Positions 32,545 to 46,800 of a stretch of DNA of 64,000 nt are shown here, piece after piece. Below the pieces are notes generated by a model. The model was given only the letters and a program-made list of their open reading frames with translations. It had not been told where the DNA came from and did no database searches. Position 1 is the stretch's first letter. Every line of letters begins with the position of its first letter. Location of the stretch: positions 39,562,028 to 39,626,027 of the forward strand of contig OZ023214.1 in NCBI GenBank assembly GCA_963995525.1. The letters are read 5' to 3'. This DNA is from Escarpia spicata. Taxonomy: Eukaryota > Annelida > Polychaeta > Sabellida > Siboglinidae. Both the position numbers and the translations under genes were made by a program.

Positions 32545-35500
32545 AACTCAGTTAGTTAATCAATTATTGTGTTTGTCTGCCATACCATCTACATGTTTGA
32601 CGGGCGGTGCACATGTCTGTCTGATTGTCTGTCTGTCTATCTAGCGCCCGGTGGCCACGCCGCCAGGTTGTCGCTTCTCGTGTCCTCCCTCCGCGTCTGC
32701 GGTAGGCCTTATCGCGTGGTCCGGCATCAGTTTCCAAGTCGCCCCGCGGTGTCGCTATCGGGGACTATCTCGCCAGTGATAACCAGTCCGTCATAACAAC
32801 AAGAGGTCAACAATGACAATCGAACGATAACCCGACCGTCAATACCAGTCGTTGGCTTCCACCAGCTCTGGGCAGTTCGACAGCGCACAATAGTAAGCCT
32901 TTTAATTACACTGTCATTTCAACGGGGAAATTACAGGTGAACGGTCACTCAGCCAAAACCCAATCAATCTCCGGCTTGTCAGTTACTAATAATGCAGTAG
33001 TTTGTGCTTGGAGACTGCGCTTATCATGATCAGTCTGTCTAGCTGCGTGAATTGTCCACGGGTCAGCAAATGATACATGTGAATAGTGTCCGACTTTCAT
33101 GGGACAAGCTCGGTTGATCGGAGAAGAATTGTAAGGCTTGCACCGAATGTGAAGTCATACGGTCAAAGCACATGGCCGGTCAAACAGCGTATATAAAGAA
33201 ATCACCAGCTCGATGAGTCATACCTTTCACTGTCTTATGTTGGAGATTAGTGATAGCCTTCTCCAGTTCTTATCTAATGACGCGGTTCGTTTGATTGCGC
33301 TGTTACGGCGCCGGTAGTTCACTTCCAAACGCAAAACAAACACAGAATTGCAACGTGGAAGGCCACTACAATTGTTCTCAGAAAGCTACACTTAGTAACA
33401 GTCAATGAATGTGCGAACACGCGATCACATCGCGACCCAATGCACCTGTGACTATATTTTCGTTGGAGATCTATTGCAGATAGTTTCAAAGCCGGCGAAA
33501 AGACAGTAAGCTGTCAAGATGACGGCCGTAATAAATATGACCCGACGGAGAAGGGTGTGGGAGATATGCGGGCAGCGGGCAGTGACCAGAGGGTTAGATA
33601 TGAACTCATCCAATGAAAGACACATCATTATCAACATGTGTTAGCAGAATCACCCGATATGGATACCGCTGACCGTATTTCATGTTTGACACATTTTGGA
33701 TAAGGCCAAAGTTCAAAATTACACACTTCTCTATGGGAGTCGCGACGATTGACGTTTCGTTTGTACTAATAGGTTTCAGGAATTTTTCAAGTGTATTTTA
33801 TTACGTTTCTTAGACGTACTATACATTACGAGTGAACATCCAAAAACATATTCCCACATTAGATAATACGGCCACGGTGAGGAATCTGACCTGTATATGG
33901 TGTCCCGAATCTTGCTGAACACTACCACGCAGCCAAGGATTAACTTGTTTCTAAAACGAATTTACATATTTAATTAAACAAAATAAAAGTTATCATGGGT
34001 TGGGCGATGCGAAACGCAGCTAGTAGATATACGAACAATCGATGACAACAAAACAATAAAATGTTTGTATTTATCCCACACATCGTTTGACCTTATACCA
34101 GTTCATTTCCATTTATATGATGATATGTTTGCTATCGAAGAAACGTTTAATCGAAAAGAAATAAATTAAGTCCATGTAATGTTTTCCCAAAAAATGAAAT
34201 GAGCTGTAATTCACAAGCTCGGTTATTACCTGTCAATCATACATGGCCAGATTACATTGATAATATATATATAACATAACGGCATTGTACATTGGCAAAT
34301 TGAATAGGGGAAACATAGTCTTCAATTGTGTACTGTTATGCACATGACTGGCTCATTGTTTACTAACGACGTAGAAAAGGTGATATATCACTATCTTATC
34401 TATTTACCTATTACATGAGCTACACTCACAGATTCAAATGCTACTCTTTAGTCACACATCGTTACAGAGAATTGATAATTTGTAGCATAACGACAGAGTA
34501 CAATGGCAAATTGAATAAAGAAAACATCTTCTATATCTGTGCCAAGGTACTGCGCTTTAGTGGACCTTTGTGAACTAATGGCGTAGTGTTGAACAAGGTG
34601 ACGTATGATCGATGGCGAGATCCCTGAAGTCTATGCGTGGTGCAGAACTAATCGAGCGGTTGCACGTACAGTCGGCCTACTGGGAGCTTTCGGTAGAGCG
34701 TGGTGGTGCGGCCCGCGAGGCGTGTTGGTCTTCAATCCGTCATCTAACGAGTCCAGTTGCGGCATTGAATATCAGCGTATTATTTAATAGGCATTCACTG
34801 GCTATAATATAATCGAATGACCGTGAACTGCGTCTGGCTATAATATATTTATTTCGTGATGGGAAATATATTTTATTCTAAACCTATAAGAATTTGATTA
34901 CGTTTTTGTCACTTTTATGCAAAGCTTTTCATTTCTTCATTTCATAAGACAATCCCTATTCCACCCTCGCTGAAGAGGGTGGAATAAGGACGATGTGATC
35001 GTCCTTCACCTTTGTATTCCCAAGAGTCTGTGATCTCTTTCGACACCATGTTTCTGTTTTTCCGATGACGTCCATTGCCATTTAGTAGAAATTAGAAACA
35101 TACCTTCTTCGAGTTTACATGTGTGGACGAATATCGAACTGGTTGGATCTGATCTCACCCCAATTAATTAAATTGCTTTCTTTTGGCTTTTACATTAAGC
35201 ACCACAATGAACCTCCTTAAAAGACCCAAGTTTGCGACTTCATATGACGTCAATGATATATGTTGAGGCACAGTTCATGAACAGCCGGTGAAATTGTGCG
35301 GTCATGTATACTGACAGCAAAATGTCATAATGGAGAGAGAGCCATATATCTTATAAGGAGAGTTTGCTCAACTGCGTGATGTGGTTGGCTCTAATATTGC
35401 ACACATAAGGAATTTGGCTCTGCTCTATTACTGGACCGCTTTCCTAGTAGATCCTACAACGTCGATATATTTCTCCGACATTCCGCAGTATGATACTGTC

Positions 35501-36109
35501 GCATCACACACCAGTGTATCTGTTCTCCTATCAGCGCCACGTTCCAACGCCGCGCGGCAAAATCAATAAATTAATCTCCAACGGAAAAACATGTCGTCGC
35601 GGCCGTGTACAACAAGTTGCTAATTGTCGTAATACGGATCAGATAAAACTCGGACAACGCACGCCGTGACGTCCGCGGTAGACTGGCCCCGAAAGTTCTA
35701 TGCCACTGACCGCGGGCAACTGTCGCGGAAAGGGGGACAACATGCGTGTGCCTGTCTGGGTGGCGACTGGGACGGTAAAACTTCCGTATCCATATCGCAC
35801 GCCCCTCGAGCGATACACTATCTCCAGCTATGTTCCACATGAAAGAATTTCGCTGAGTGGTTTCTCGGTCATTTGACGTCATACAACGTCACTCCGTGTT
35901 GACAAGATAGCCTCGGTCGAATTCGCAGCGGGTGGTGTCACGGTTTGCTTTGTTATGAAATGTTTCGAAATCTAGCACAAAGGAAGCTCCTGTGATAAAA
36001 CATGGTAAACATATCGGCTACATGTATCATTGTAATACGCATGAGTTAATTAGGTAGTTTGGCTCATTTGTAAACTGAATCAATTGGTACCATCGCATCA
36101 ACACGCAAA
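32545..36109. other. No gene seen
   Basis: Contains the double hairpin at 34957 and a diverged direct repeat (about 34275-34390 and 34485-34605, sharing ATTGGCAAATTGAATA-type sequence). Confidence 0.5.
34957..35006. other. Two adjacent perfect hairpins
   Basis: TATTCCACCCTC and GAGGGTGGAATA (loop GCTGAA) are followed at once by AAGGACGAT and ATCGTCCTT (loop GTG). There is no T-run after them and no gene nearby. Confidence 0.9.
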
Positions 36110-36300
36110 CTTGGAATGAATGAATGCCTGGCTAAGTGGTTGATATAAGTGTACGAATACTATTCGCGTTGACATTACACCAAGGCTGAATGCTTCCCAG
36201 AGAAGTATATTGACCAAGTCTGCCAGGGAGTAAAGTGTAAAGCGCTCTGAGCAGTCTTAAGAACTGGACACAGCGGTGTATAAGAACGGACCTTTAGGTT
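36110..36300 (+). repeat. SINE copy 3, 5'-truncated
   Basis: Shares GAATGCTTCCCAGAGAAGT, GTCTGCCAGGGAGTAAAGTG and AAGCGCTCTGAGCAG with the other SINE copies; the tRNA head is missing. Confidence 0.72.
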
Positions 36301-39300
36301 TACTCATTTCCCCATTCTGTTTCGGTACGGGTTGCAACTGTATCTAACGAGCAGTTTGCTACTCTTCCACGGTATGTTTAATGATTACATGCAGCAACCT
36401 GTCTGAGACTTCGACGTATCTAACATGTGTGTACGTGTACTATGATCAGTCTGCTACTTATGCATGTTTATTTATACCTCACAAAACACCACTGTATTCA
36501 ATTATTTCTTACAAAAGTACTTCGTCGTCACGCATAATTATTCTTCAGCCGTAACATAAAATGCTCACTTCAGCTGTTCGGTTATAACAGCTCTACGCTA
36601 TGACTCACGATCACCATAAAGCGTTTCAAGTGGGTCTTACATATTAATAAACCATTACGCAAACGATGTATATATGATAATTTAACCCAGTCACGAACTA
36701 AACGGTAACAATGAACAACGCTGTCTGGAACAAACAGACTAACTACCGTATTCGAAAAGTGAGATATCAGAAATTTGAGAGCCATTAATAGTCCACAATA
36801 TCCACTTCCATCGCATTCCGAGAAAGTATCCACATTGTGGGAAGATACGTCGGGTTAAGATCATACTGGTTAGCCATATAAACGAACTTACAATCAATTA
36901 AATTGTCCATAGAAAGATCGTCGTCGTTTCGAGTGATCGATGACAACGGCGACGACGATGACTTGGTTAGAATGACAAGTAGAATGGACAGATACTTTGG
37001 GGAACGGCCATACTTATACGGGATGGGAAGATGGTGAATATGTTCAGATAGAATAGCGAAGTAACGTAAAGAGGCAACGAAGATACACCAACCACAGAAT
37101 CCATTGGGTCAATACAATGTTGCCACTCTGCCAAGACTTTACAACTAACTGATTGGCTCCACACGCCTAATCGGTAGGCAGTGTGCAGGTAACCTTGAAG
37201 GTGCGCTGCAATGACACCAGCACGCACCGTTTCTTGGACGCCAATGCAACACCGTGATGGGGTGCACGCACACCTTACGGACATTGATTATCAGTTGAAT
37301 CTACTTTACGAAATGTTCCGTGGTCTGCGAGGAAGACGCGTGTAGTATTGAACGCCGTAAGTGAGAGTCTGTGAAGGAGTGAGTGAATGAGGGAGTGATA
37401 GAGTAAATCCTAAGTACAGATAGGGGAGAGAGGAGACACAAGAGGAAAGGCGTGTACGTCCATTTAAGAATGGTCACGCACGAGTGACTATCTCTCCGGG
37501 ATAGACACGCGTGACAGCGCAATGGAAACAAAACTTTATCGCCGCTCAGCTGACGATTTGTCGACGAGATGCATGTTGTTTATGGTTCCAACTATATTTC
37601 GCGTGCAGTTTAGATGAGACCACCCACGCGTATCGGTAACTGTAGGAGGTTGCGTCTCTCAGAAAGAGGTAACGAGCCTTCGCCGATAACAGCATGCGTC
37701 GAGTTGTTAGCGGGACGTTCCCGTCGATTACCCGCACTGATGTCCTCTGTCGTGTTCGCTTTGCCGCGTTTCTAATTACCTAAACGTCCCAAGCACGAAG
37801 TCTTTGGACACATGCATTCAAGATAACAAAGATATCTGGAAGTAGATAGCAAAACTACGTTTACCTGGGTTTTTAACTTCTTGCCGCTGGCGTTTGGTAA
37901 ACAAAAACGATTGTATGTTTTCCTGAAAGTCTATTTATGCAGTTAGCCATGTATTATAAAACATTGCTCAAAGACCATTTATGTAAACCCTTTTATGTAC
38001 ATACGTATCTGGACCAAAATAGGAGCAAACGAAGCGCGTTTGAAAATGCAACAATTGTGGCTTCTAGTGCCCCTCCCCCCGTCCCAAGCGGCCACGGCGC
38101 GTTTGTGACGCGCACTGATGTCGATAACAAAGATCAACACGCATGTATGTTATCGCACGCACCGCCAAACATTCGGTTGCATTCAATAACGTGGTAGGGT
38201 TGGTTGCCACTGTTGCACTTTCGAGCCGTATCGCGCCCGGTAGAGGCGCGTGCGTTGAAACTCGCGCTGCGTTCGTTTCGCAGCCATAGAATGCCTAACT
38301 TCGAGCGTTCAGACGCCGCGTCGACAATAACATCACGTTCAGTCAACTCGTCTGCTAACCGGATATAAAAACCGCACTCTTGACAAATATGCGGACACTG
38401 CCCATTTGCTTTAATACGCGTCATTACGTTGTGCATTAAACCGAGACGGATGAATCTGCCCTTTGTAGCGGGGTGAGACAGAGCGGGGAATTGACTCGTC
38501 ACGTATTTCTACTGAGATGCGACGCAGCCAGTGTTGCAACAGTACTTTTAGATGAATAGGGAAGAAGACAATGATGAAGGAGACAAAAAAGAAGACGATT
38601 AAAAAAAAAATGAAAATGAGATAAAACTGTGAATATGTTGTGTTAGATGTGATGCAACTTTGTTGCTGGTTTCAAGTCCTATTAAATTAGTGATATATCA
38701 TATTAAAATTAATAATAGACATATATAAACACCTATAGAATGCATTCCGTTTTGCGCGCACAACTCTCTTGTAAACGGATTAATAATTAATTCGAATTGA
38801 GAAATATTGAGGTAAACAATATGTCTTAAGTAATTTGTTTTCGTTCCGGCGCTTTGACAGACAGCCGGAAACAGGATATCCTTTGCAAAACTTCATATCC
38901 CGTGTAATACGGAGACACGTGAGCAGGGAAAAATGGTGGTCCTGTTATTCTACTAAACGCGCGTAAAACTCGCGTAATGACACATTCAATTAGCATAAAA
39001 ATTTCTTATGCAAACAGTTGAACCTTCCTTCATCATTACGTCTTGCGTTGAGAGCCGGAAACAGAACAACCATGCTATGAGTAGAACCACAACTCTCTAT
39101 CGTGTCCTGTTCAGTACTGTGACAAGTTGATCGGATGTGGTCACTGCCGTTTTCCTAACTCGTAGGTGTATATAAAACTTTCATGTAGAATTGCCTAATT
39201 TAGTTTTCATAATTCAACATCAGTAGGTATTTCATCCATCATTGTATTTCTGCGGTGCGTGGGAGGTTAAATAATCCTTTCCTGTTAATTGAATAGGCCC

Positions 39301-41520
39301 CTATTCGTAGACGTGATTCTGTGGTGGTCGCGGTCGTTGCAAATACGACTAAACCTGTTGCCTAATATCGTCTGATTTATTTCCCCAAATCTCCCCAGGT
39401 ATGGAGTGTTCATTGTGCTGGCGTTGTGCGCAGGTAGATGGAACCAGCCGCTTCTTTGACGCCGTTTTGTCGTGAGAAACCTACGGCGTAATAGGGGCTG
39501 CGTTTCTCTTATCTCGCATTCACACTGGTCACACCGTAACCACGAAACATGTCATTGTCATGCATATTGTTTTCCCAATGCAATGCCCCCGAGTAATGAC
39601 ATATGTTGCAGAACAAGATATGGATAAAACAATAGCGAAAACAAACCTATTTGACGTTTAGGCTTGTGTGTTTGTGTGCGTGTTTGTTCCATAAATCAAC
39701 TAGTCAGATGGTATGAGAGACATGAAGTATTGACACAGAGTGTGCCTATATTTAGATGTCCGGCCTAGAAGGTCTACGTTTCTAACGTGCAATGAATCCC
39801 GGTCTAACGGTGTTGACAGTGATCATGAGATCGAATGAGTAACCAGTTTGCCAAATTGTGAACGAGCTTCGAGGTAACTCAATCTTTGTCGTGTGTCAAA
39901 TTATGTAGTTTCGGTGAATTTTGTAAAACTGTAAATGGCGCCGCTATTGTAATGTACGTTATAAGATCACAGTCGACTGGTTAATGTTTGACAGTTTTGT
40001 TTAAAAGTATGTGGATTTTGACAAAAGAATGGCAGCAACTACAACACGTTGTGCCAAAAATAATTACACGCATGACAGTTTCAACATACTGTACTCTCAA
40101 AATATCATTAAAAATGCGTAAGACGATGTCAAAGATTTCCGGAATATGTTAGCGCTGAATTTCTGCGATGTGCCGCTGCTCGTTTCTGATGGTGACAATC
40201 TGATTAAACTGGCGTACATCTAGAAATGGTCGTTGACACAGTCACGGACCGTGTTTCAGACAAACGTAGATCGCAAGATTTGGAAATGTCCACTCTTCCC
40301 ACGAACCAAGGGCAAAACGACGAAACATTGATTTGGACAAAGCGATTTCAATCTGCGACGAGACACAACTGTAATTACAGGGTAGGGTTACAACGAATAC
40401 AAAAGGACACCGGAAAGTAGGGGGCTTTAGGGAGTAACGTAATGATTACAGACAATAAAAGTTGTAACATCGGCGCGTATCTTTACAGGTGACTGAAAGA
40501 ATTATAGAACTCTATCGCTCAATATCGACAATGGCGGTAGTGTTTACTGAAAGTGCTTTGTCCCACAAAAGAAAGAAGCTTTTTATAGTAAATGCTAAAA
40601 TTAACGGCTTGCCCAGAGCTAGGAGCCATCGGACGCCAAAGACCGGTATGATCGGACACGTCAGTTACGCTGGATTTGACTAAGATACGAACAACGATTC
40701 CAGAAAGCGAGATAACATGGCCGTAACCTGAATCGTCACGTACACCCGCAATAGCTCATTCGGCGGATGAATGAATGAATAAATCGTGTGCCCAACTCGC
40801 CCGCATTGGTGAGCAGATGCAATGGGACGACTAACAATGAGGGTTTCTTGTTAAGAGTGTCGTGGTCGCTGCTAAACAGGTTTTTATGTGCCGTATGTTG
40901 TCTTGTCTGATTCGATCGATAGTGTACGGTAAAAAGCGACATCACGATGAAAGCCTGAAATGCCAAACCGGGTCCACTTCGACCAGGCGACAGCACAGAG
41001 GAGAGGCATCTCGCGACTTTTTGCCGAATATGACGATTTTTTATGTATGAGTCTCGTGATCGTTCAGTGTATCCCTTTAACGAATTAAACGATAATGAGA
41101 GTCACGCCAGTGTAACGGAGTATGGTGCCACTGACCAAAAAAAATATTTCTAAAGCACATTTCCTGTTTTAAGAATACAGCCAATCTAATGACAAAGCGA
41201 CAGATCGTTGGAATCCACATTGGCAATTAGCGATTATGGTTAGAAGGTGTGGTTAGAATGTTTTTAGTACACGAGGAGAAGTGTACCATTGTGTGTGTGA
41301 TTGTGGGTGGTCGGGGTTCGTACACTGTTAAATAGAGCTACACCTGCAGTGCGGGAGGTCCCGGTGTAGTATGGGAGGTTAGGTGAAACGAGATACACAA
41401 CATAATATTACATGTACACACACCGGTATACCTCTAAAGTGCACGTTAGCAATATTCGACACCAGCCGACGCGCGCGCGCGAACATGCTCCGCCGCATAC
41501 ACACGTCCACCAATATACAG
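36301..41520. other. No gene seen
   Basis: Open frames at 36967-37284 and 38134-38502 (minus) have no recognisable domain or clear splice sites. Confidence 0.45.
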
Positions 41521-43080
41521 CGTTCGAAATAGCACTTGTCCGTTTGTCCGGGACAAGTGATTTTTGGCCCGGACAAGTAAAATGACTCGACATGGTTATC
41601 CGGCGGACAAGTGAAAATTTACATTAAATAGTGACGATTGCAACATTGCAAACTTTTTATTTGACGAAATTCATACGTAAATGATGTTCGCTAGCAATCG
41701 CGCGCATTCCAATTTTGTTAGTGTCTTGTCGTTCCGCCGCCAGTGTGTTGTACGTCAGTGTTTGACCGAGTTTAGTGCCTGCGTTACAGGGTCATCCGCT
41801 GAGCGCACCGACCTAGCTCTGCCATGCGCGTAGGACAGACTCCGCATCAGCCATCGCTGATCGAGGCTGTATTTCACACAATCGTAAATCGTTCAGTTTG
41901 GCCGACGTACGCATTGCTTCCACTCTCGGATCATATTTGATGAACTTTGGAAATAATAGACTTTGTATCGCTACCTGTTATTTCTATAAGTATATAGTTT
42001 TAACCATTATTACACCTAACCCACGCAGACTCGGCAGTCTTCCAAGACCAAGTCATCGAACGTTAGCCGATCCAGATCGGTGACAATTTTCAAAACTTGT
42101 AACTGGCTCTCCGGTAAATCTACGGTGCAGGTTGATAAGCGGAATATCAATTACATTTCAGAAGTGTTGTTGTATCTATGTAACATCTATTTTAACCATA
42201 AATTGCGAGTTTTCGAACTGAATTATGCAAGACGCGCGGCCGGGGACGGGGCGCCAACCGCCGTTGACATGTCGGCTTCTGCCAACTACGGCGGTCTGCG
42301 CGCGGCAGCAACGTTACGACGTAAGTAAATCTATAAATTATTTCCCGCCGGGTAAATGTAATTCAGACACCGTTAAAACTGTTTTATCATCATTGAAATA
42401 GTAATATAACATTTAGGAAAAAATCTGCGTTTGTTTGGTGATGATCAATTGAATATTATCTTCGTTTGTAAAATACAGAACTTTGTTAATATTGAAGTTC
42501 ATAGAGGTTTAACAAAATAATATCAGATTATATAATGTATTATGATTTTTGTGACAACATTTCCCGGCTTCGCATTAGTCGTGTTCCTGGATGAGTGGCA
42601 TCTTCAATGACAAACTGATGCCAACATTTTTACAGCAGTGTTATGTTTTATATATGTATATATATATATATATATATGTCATATTAAACATAAACAGTTT
42701 TTGAAACATTATAAAAACAAATAGCAAGGAAAACAATTGTCTCATTCCTATCATCGTAATAATTATTTGTTATTAATAAAAGCGTTCATATCAGCATCAC
42801 TAAAATATTGGTATACATCATGTAACGTGTCTACTTTTAATATTCGTGATGAATAATAATTGACCGGAAAATAGTTGCAAAAATCATTTAGCAATTTCAA
42901 AATTTTAAGATTAAATCAAATTGTGTCTTTGATCACAAGTCACTCAGATGTACGTGCAACGAAACAGCAGGAACATTGTGATGTCATAAAAATAAGACAG
43001 ACTTTTTATGTTTTTTTCCGAAGCTTCGATTCCCCTTCACAACCAATCGGACAAGTTAAAATTTTGGCGGACAAGTAGAT
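41521..43080. other. Segment bounded by GGACAAGT boxes
   Basis: GGACAAGT or its complement occurs at 41533, 41551, 41571, 41605, 43049 and 43069. In between is a GC-rich piece (42225-42325) ending in a good plus-strand donor GTAAGT at 42319, then AT-rich sequence. It could be an unrecognised transposable element. Confidence 0.35.
42650..42679. repeat. (TA)n
   Basis: Short AT dinucleotide run. Confidence 0.95.
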
Positions 43081-43227
43081 TTCAAAACCTACTATTAGCC
43101 ACTCTAATTACTGACACATAAGTAGATCCTACAGGTTAATCGATGGAGAAGGAAGTTGGTCGTACCAGCCATTGAATATAATAAAATCCTATCATTGTTA
43201 ATGGCACACGGTTGGTGGTCGTTAAAA

Positions 43228-43265
43228 CAAGGCTGATAGTCATAGAAGCGATAATGTTGGTTGTA
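43228..43265. repeat. Outlying part of the 21-bp minisatellite
   Basis: GGCTGATAGTCATAGAAGCG matches the units at 43620-43845, on the other side of SINE copy 4. Confidence 0.6.
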
Positions 43266-43289
43266 CACACGCGTTAGAAAGATGTGACG

Positions 43290-43618
43290 ACTGTTTTTTT
43301 TTTATAAAGCGCAGTATCCAGTTCTCAGGGCTGCTCAAAGTACTTCACACTGTACTCCCTGGCAGACCTGTTCAATCGAACGCCATCTCGACTTTTCTGG
43401 GAAGCATTCAGCCACGCTGCAATTAAAGTGCGAAATTTATTCGTACACATATATCAACCATTCCCAATAGCCAGGTACTCGTTCATACAGCTGAGTGAAC
43501 TGGGGCAACGTAGAATGAACGAACTTGCCCAAGGTTTGACACAGCAGCACAGGATTCGAACCCAGGTTCTCTCAGTCGAGAGTCCGAAGCTTCAGCCATT
43601 ACACCACTGCGCGCCACA
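43290..43618 (-). repeat. SINE copy 4, most complete
   Basis: On the minus strand it starts GGCGCGCAGTGGTGTAATGG (A-box region) followed by GGGTTCGAATCC (perfect B box). It then runs through the shared body and ends with GCGCTTTATAAAAAAAAA. It is RNA polymerase III type, derived from a tRNA. It is inserted in a 21-bp minisatellite. Confidence 0.85.
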
Positions 43619-43619
43619 C

Positions 43620-43845
43620 AAGCGAGGTTGTAGAAACGATATTGACAGCTGCAGAAGCGAGGTTAATGGTCGTAGAAGCGAGGCTCATGGTCGATGAAGC
43701 TAAGCTGGTGTTTGCAGAAGCGCAGGTGGTGCTTGTAGAAGCGTGGTCGTAGAAGCTAGACTGATTGTTGTAGAAGCGAGACTGGTGGTCGTAGAAGCGA
43801 GACTGGTGGTCGTAAAAGCGAGACTGGTGGTCGTAGAAGCGAGGA
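43620..43845. repeat. 21-bp minisatellite
   Basis: About ten copies of GTAGAAGCGAGACTGGTGGT plus C. The last four are nearly identical and the first ones diverged. Confidence 0.9.
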
Positions 43846-46800
43846 GTATCGGCAATGTAACTGGGCATTAAGAGCAGCCCACTAAACACACAAAGATGAT
43901 TGCCTGGGCGGTTGGTCCGGGCAAACGGTGACAACGCAGTATTATCTACCGTCTGAAAACGCGTGGAAGTGACAGAAATAGTGGACTATACGTGTACAGA
44001 ATTGAGTCGAGTCGATTAAAGATCCGAAAAGAAAAACTAGGTTTATAGAAACCTTACATTGATAACTGATTTATATGTCTAAACTCCGCGCAAAAAACGG
44101 CGTCGCACGCAGAAATCCAACACTGGTGAAATCGCAACCGTTGTACAAGAATAAACGTGGCGTAAAGAAATTCGGCCCGGTTTAGTAAGTTCACAACAAC
44201 CTCGAAAAACTACGGTAGTGTTTGAACATAGGCTAAAACACTCCAATGTTCAACAAGAGCCTACGTTCAAAAACCGATCATCTTTATCATAAAATCTTGA
44301 TTGTTTTTATCATGCAAATATGATATCACCCATACCTATTCTAACAGATTAACCGTCCAAATGTATTTTAGTTAGGCTTGGGTTAAAACACGAACATCAA
44401 ATGCGAAGATATCGACGTATTTCAATCATCAGAAGAGTGCTATGAACTTAAGTTGAGAACATTCTACACTGTGTGAACTTAAATTGAACACACCCTGGAG
44501 TGTTTCAAATGGAGTGGGCGTTTAGAACCGGCGGGCAAGGTTACTTTGGTTACACCGGAGTCGGTTTTTGTAGGTATAATGTGTTCGTTTAAGAAAATGG
44601 AAATCGCACATGTCATCACCGATCAGTATATGGTTGAGAAGGTTGCACGTATCGCCTTGTCGCGTTGATAATGCACCGCACAGCTGTCATAGTGAATCAT
44701 TTATTTGCCCACAATGACGTGTACCAAATGGAACAGCGCGGACGCACTCGTGGATTACGCAATTTGCAATGGACCGCCTAAATATAGCACCCAGGGAGAA
44801 TATACAATGGATTAACTCTTGGTGCGGATAATCGAAAACATTGTTCAATATCAGTGTATAGCATCACAGCGTAATATCGTAGCTGAATGTATATGGTCAG
44901 TGACGGCTTAACGACCTTTCCCCTATGCCATTGCAAACAACATGCCATTTGAAGTCAAGCCCATATTTAAATGCTACGTAAATATTTCACGCAGTATTTT
45001 ATTAACTGTCTCTGTGTTACAATTACACATTTTTCAGGTTGAATAACTGTGCATAGTCAGTTCACAAGTTCCCGCGGTGCAAACCCCATGTATACCATTA
45101 TCCTCTACACCGCTGTAATTTTTACATTTCGTTTTGTACAGCAATGGCAATGTCTATGCTCGAAACGAAACAGTATCTTCTGTACGAATGCCTAAATACA
45201 TAAGTCGTTGGGAAACATAAAAGAATAATCAAAATGCACAAACAGAAAAGCTATACTCCTATACGATCGTCGGTTGTTAAAAGCCTTCGGGGGTTCAAAT
45301 CAAATTCAAGACCATAACGAAAACGACCGACCGTTGTCGCAGCGTAAACTGCAAGGAGAGACAATGCAGAAACTAAAACGTCGGACTTGCAGTAACTGCG
45401 AAGACAGAGGTGTGCTTCTTCTTGCAACGCAATATAACATGGGTAGTTTCGTCAATACGTTGTTCCAGCTCCCTTACGGCTGCCCAGATGAGATTTTGGC
45501 TACAGACAATAGTGCATTTGTGTGAATGAGTATATCTTATGCGCTACTTGCAGCGTAGTGATTACCTTTTATATACGAACACACATTCCTATCTTCGACC
45601 TCAGCGCTTATAATTCATTTTAACTTATAGCGCCCTCCCCCACTCTAGCATTCACCGTAACTCACACAACGCCTGGAAAGTGACAAAATACCCCCGTACA
45701 AGAGGAACAACTTCGGATCGCGTCGTCTTGTCAAACCTTCAAAGAATTGCGTGCACAAGAAATAGACCTTTCCACCACCTCGGAGCGACGGAACCGTAAT
45801 AATTTGCATAAATTACTCATCCACACAGCGTTGTGATTTCGTTTCCCACCATGGACAAACGTCTGCAGGAATAGATACGTGTTTTATGAGCCTGGTAGAG
45901 AATACGCTACAGTCTCGTGTGAGTCATGCAAATTAGCCGTGTCACATAATAAGTGCGAACACAAAGGTATCATATGCGATGATGTTTGCTGCCCGCTGAT
46001 TGCATTGTTCACGTCCATTATTCGTGGCACGTGTGAACGACGCTCCCATCAGAGTCCGCTTCCCGGGGGGGGGGGGGCGAGGGTGACACATACATAATTT
46101 GAACAATTTGTCAAAAAATGATATACGATTTACGACGAAAACAAACAGAACATCAATTGTCTCAATGAGACAACAATCATTGTATTGACATTCCGTTCCC
46201 ATGTGTGATTGGGTGCGAACTGACAAAACGCCTAAAATACCGTTCTTTGCGTGTTTTTGTTATGAATAATCGCCAACCACGTGGGTCGTTTGACGACAGC
46301 TGAAACTATCGCTGGCATTTCTTTTGGTACAGAGTCCATTGAATGTTGTGATGTTCGGTGCAGCCAAATACACGCGCCTAATATTGTGTCTATTACAGTC
46401 TAGGCTGAAAGATGCAGACACCGGTCACCCCTCACTTACATTTACAAACACTATATTGTCAGGAGCTAAAGTGATGCAACTATTGGGCATCTATATTCGT
46501 AATGTCTTCTCATTGTCACGTTTGGTAGACAAGCTGACCAAGAATATAAGTAAACTATTTTTTTCCTAACAACTCGTTTCCCTCTAGAACCAAAACAAAC
46601 TGAAGCTGACTGTGATCTGCGAATACATAATGATATCCAAGATGGAATATGTATAAGCTGTTTGGATGGCAGTCTCTGAAACATCGCTAGGCAGACTTAA
46701 TGCCATCCGGTGGAGAACATTCGAAAGCATCTATGCCAGAGGCTTCTTTTTTGTAGAGCTACGTCTTTCAGCCACTTCACCAATGAAGAGAAGTTGATGA

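Noticed and set aside
36895..37100. Possible minus exon ending at a GTAAGT donor near 36888
   Set aside because: About 75 open codons without acceptor, start or domain; not above chance.
38134..38502. 122-codon minus frame with a CxxxCxxC stretch
   Set aside because: The cysteines do not fit a known finger and no splice sites or conservation can be seen.
43555..43618. tRNA gene on the minus strand
   Set aside because: The perfect B box belongs to the tRNA-derived head of the SINE.
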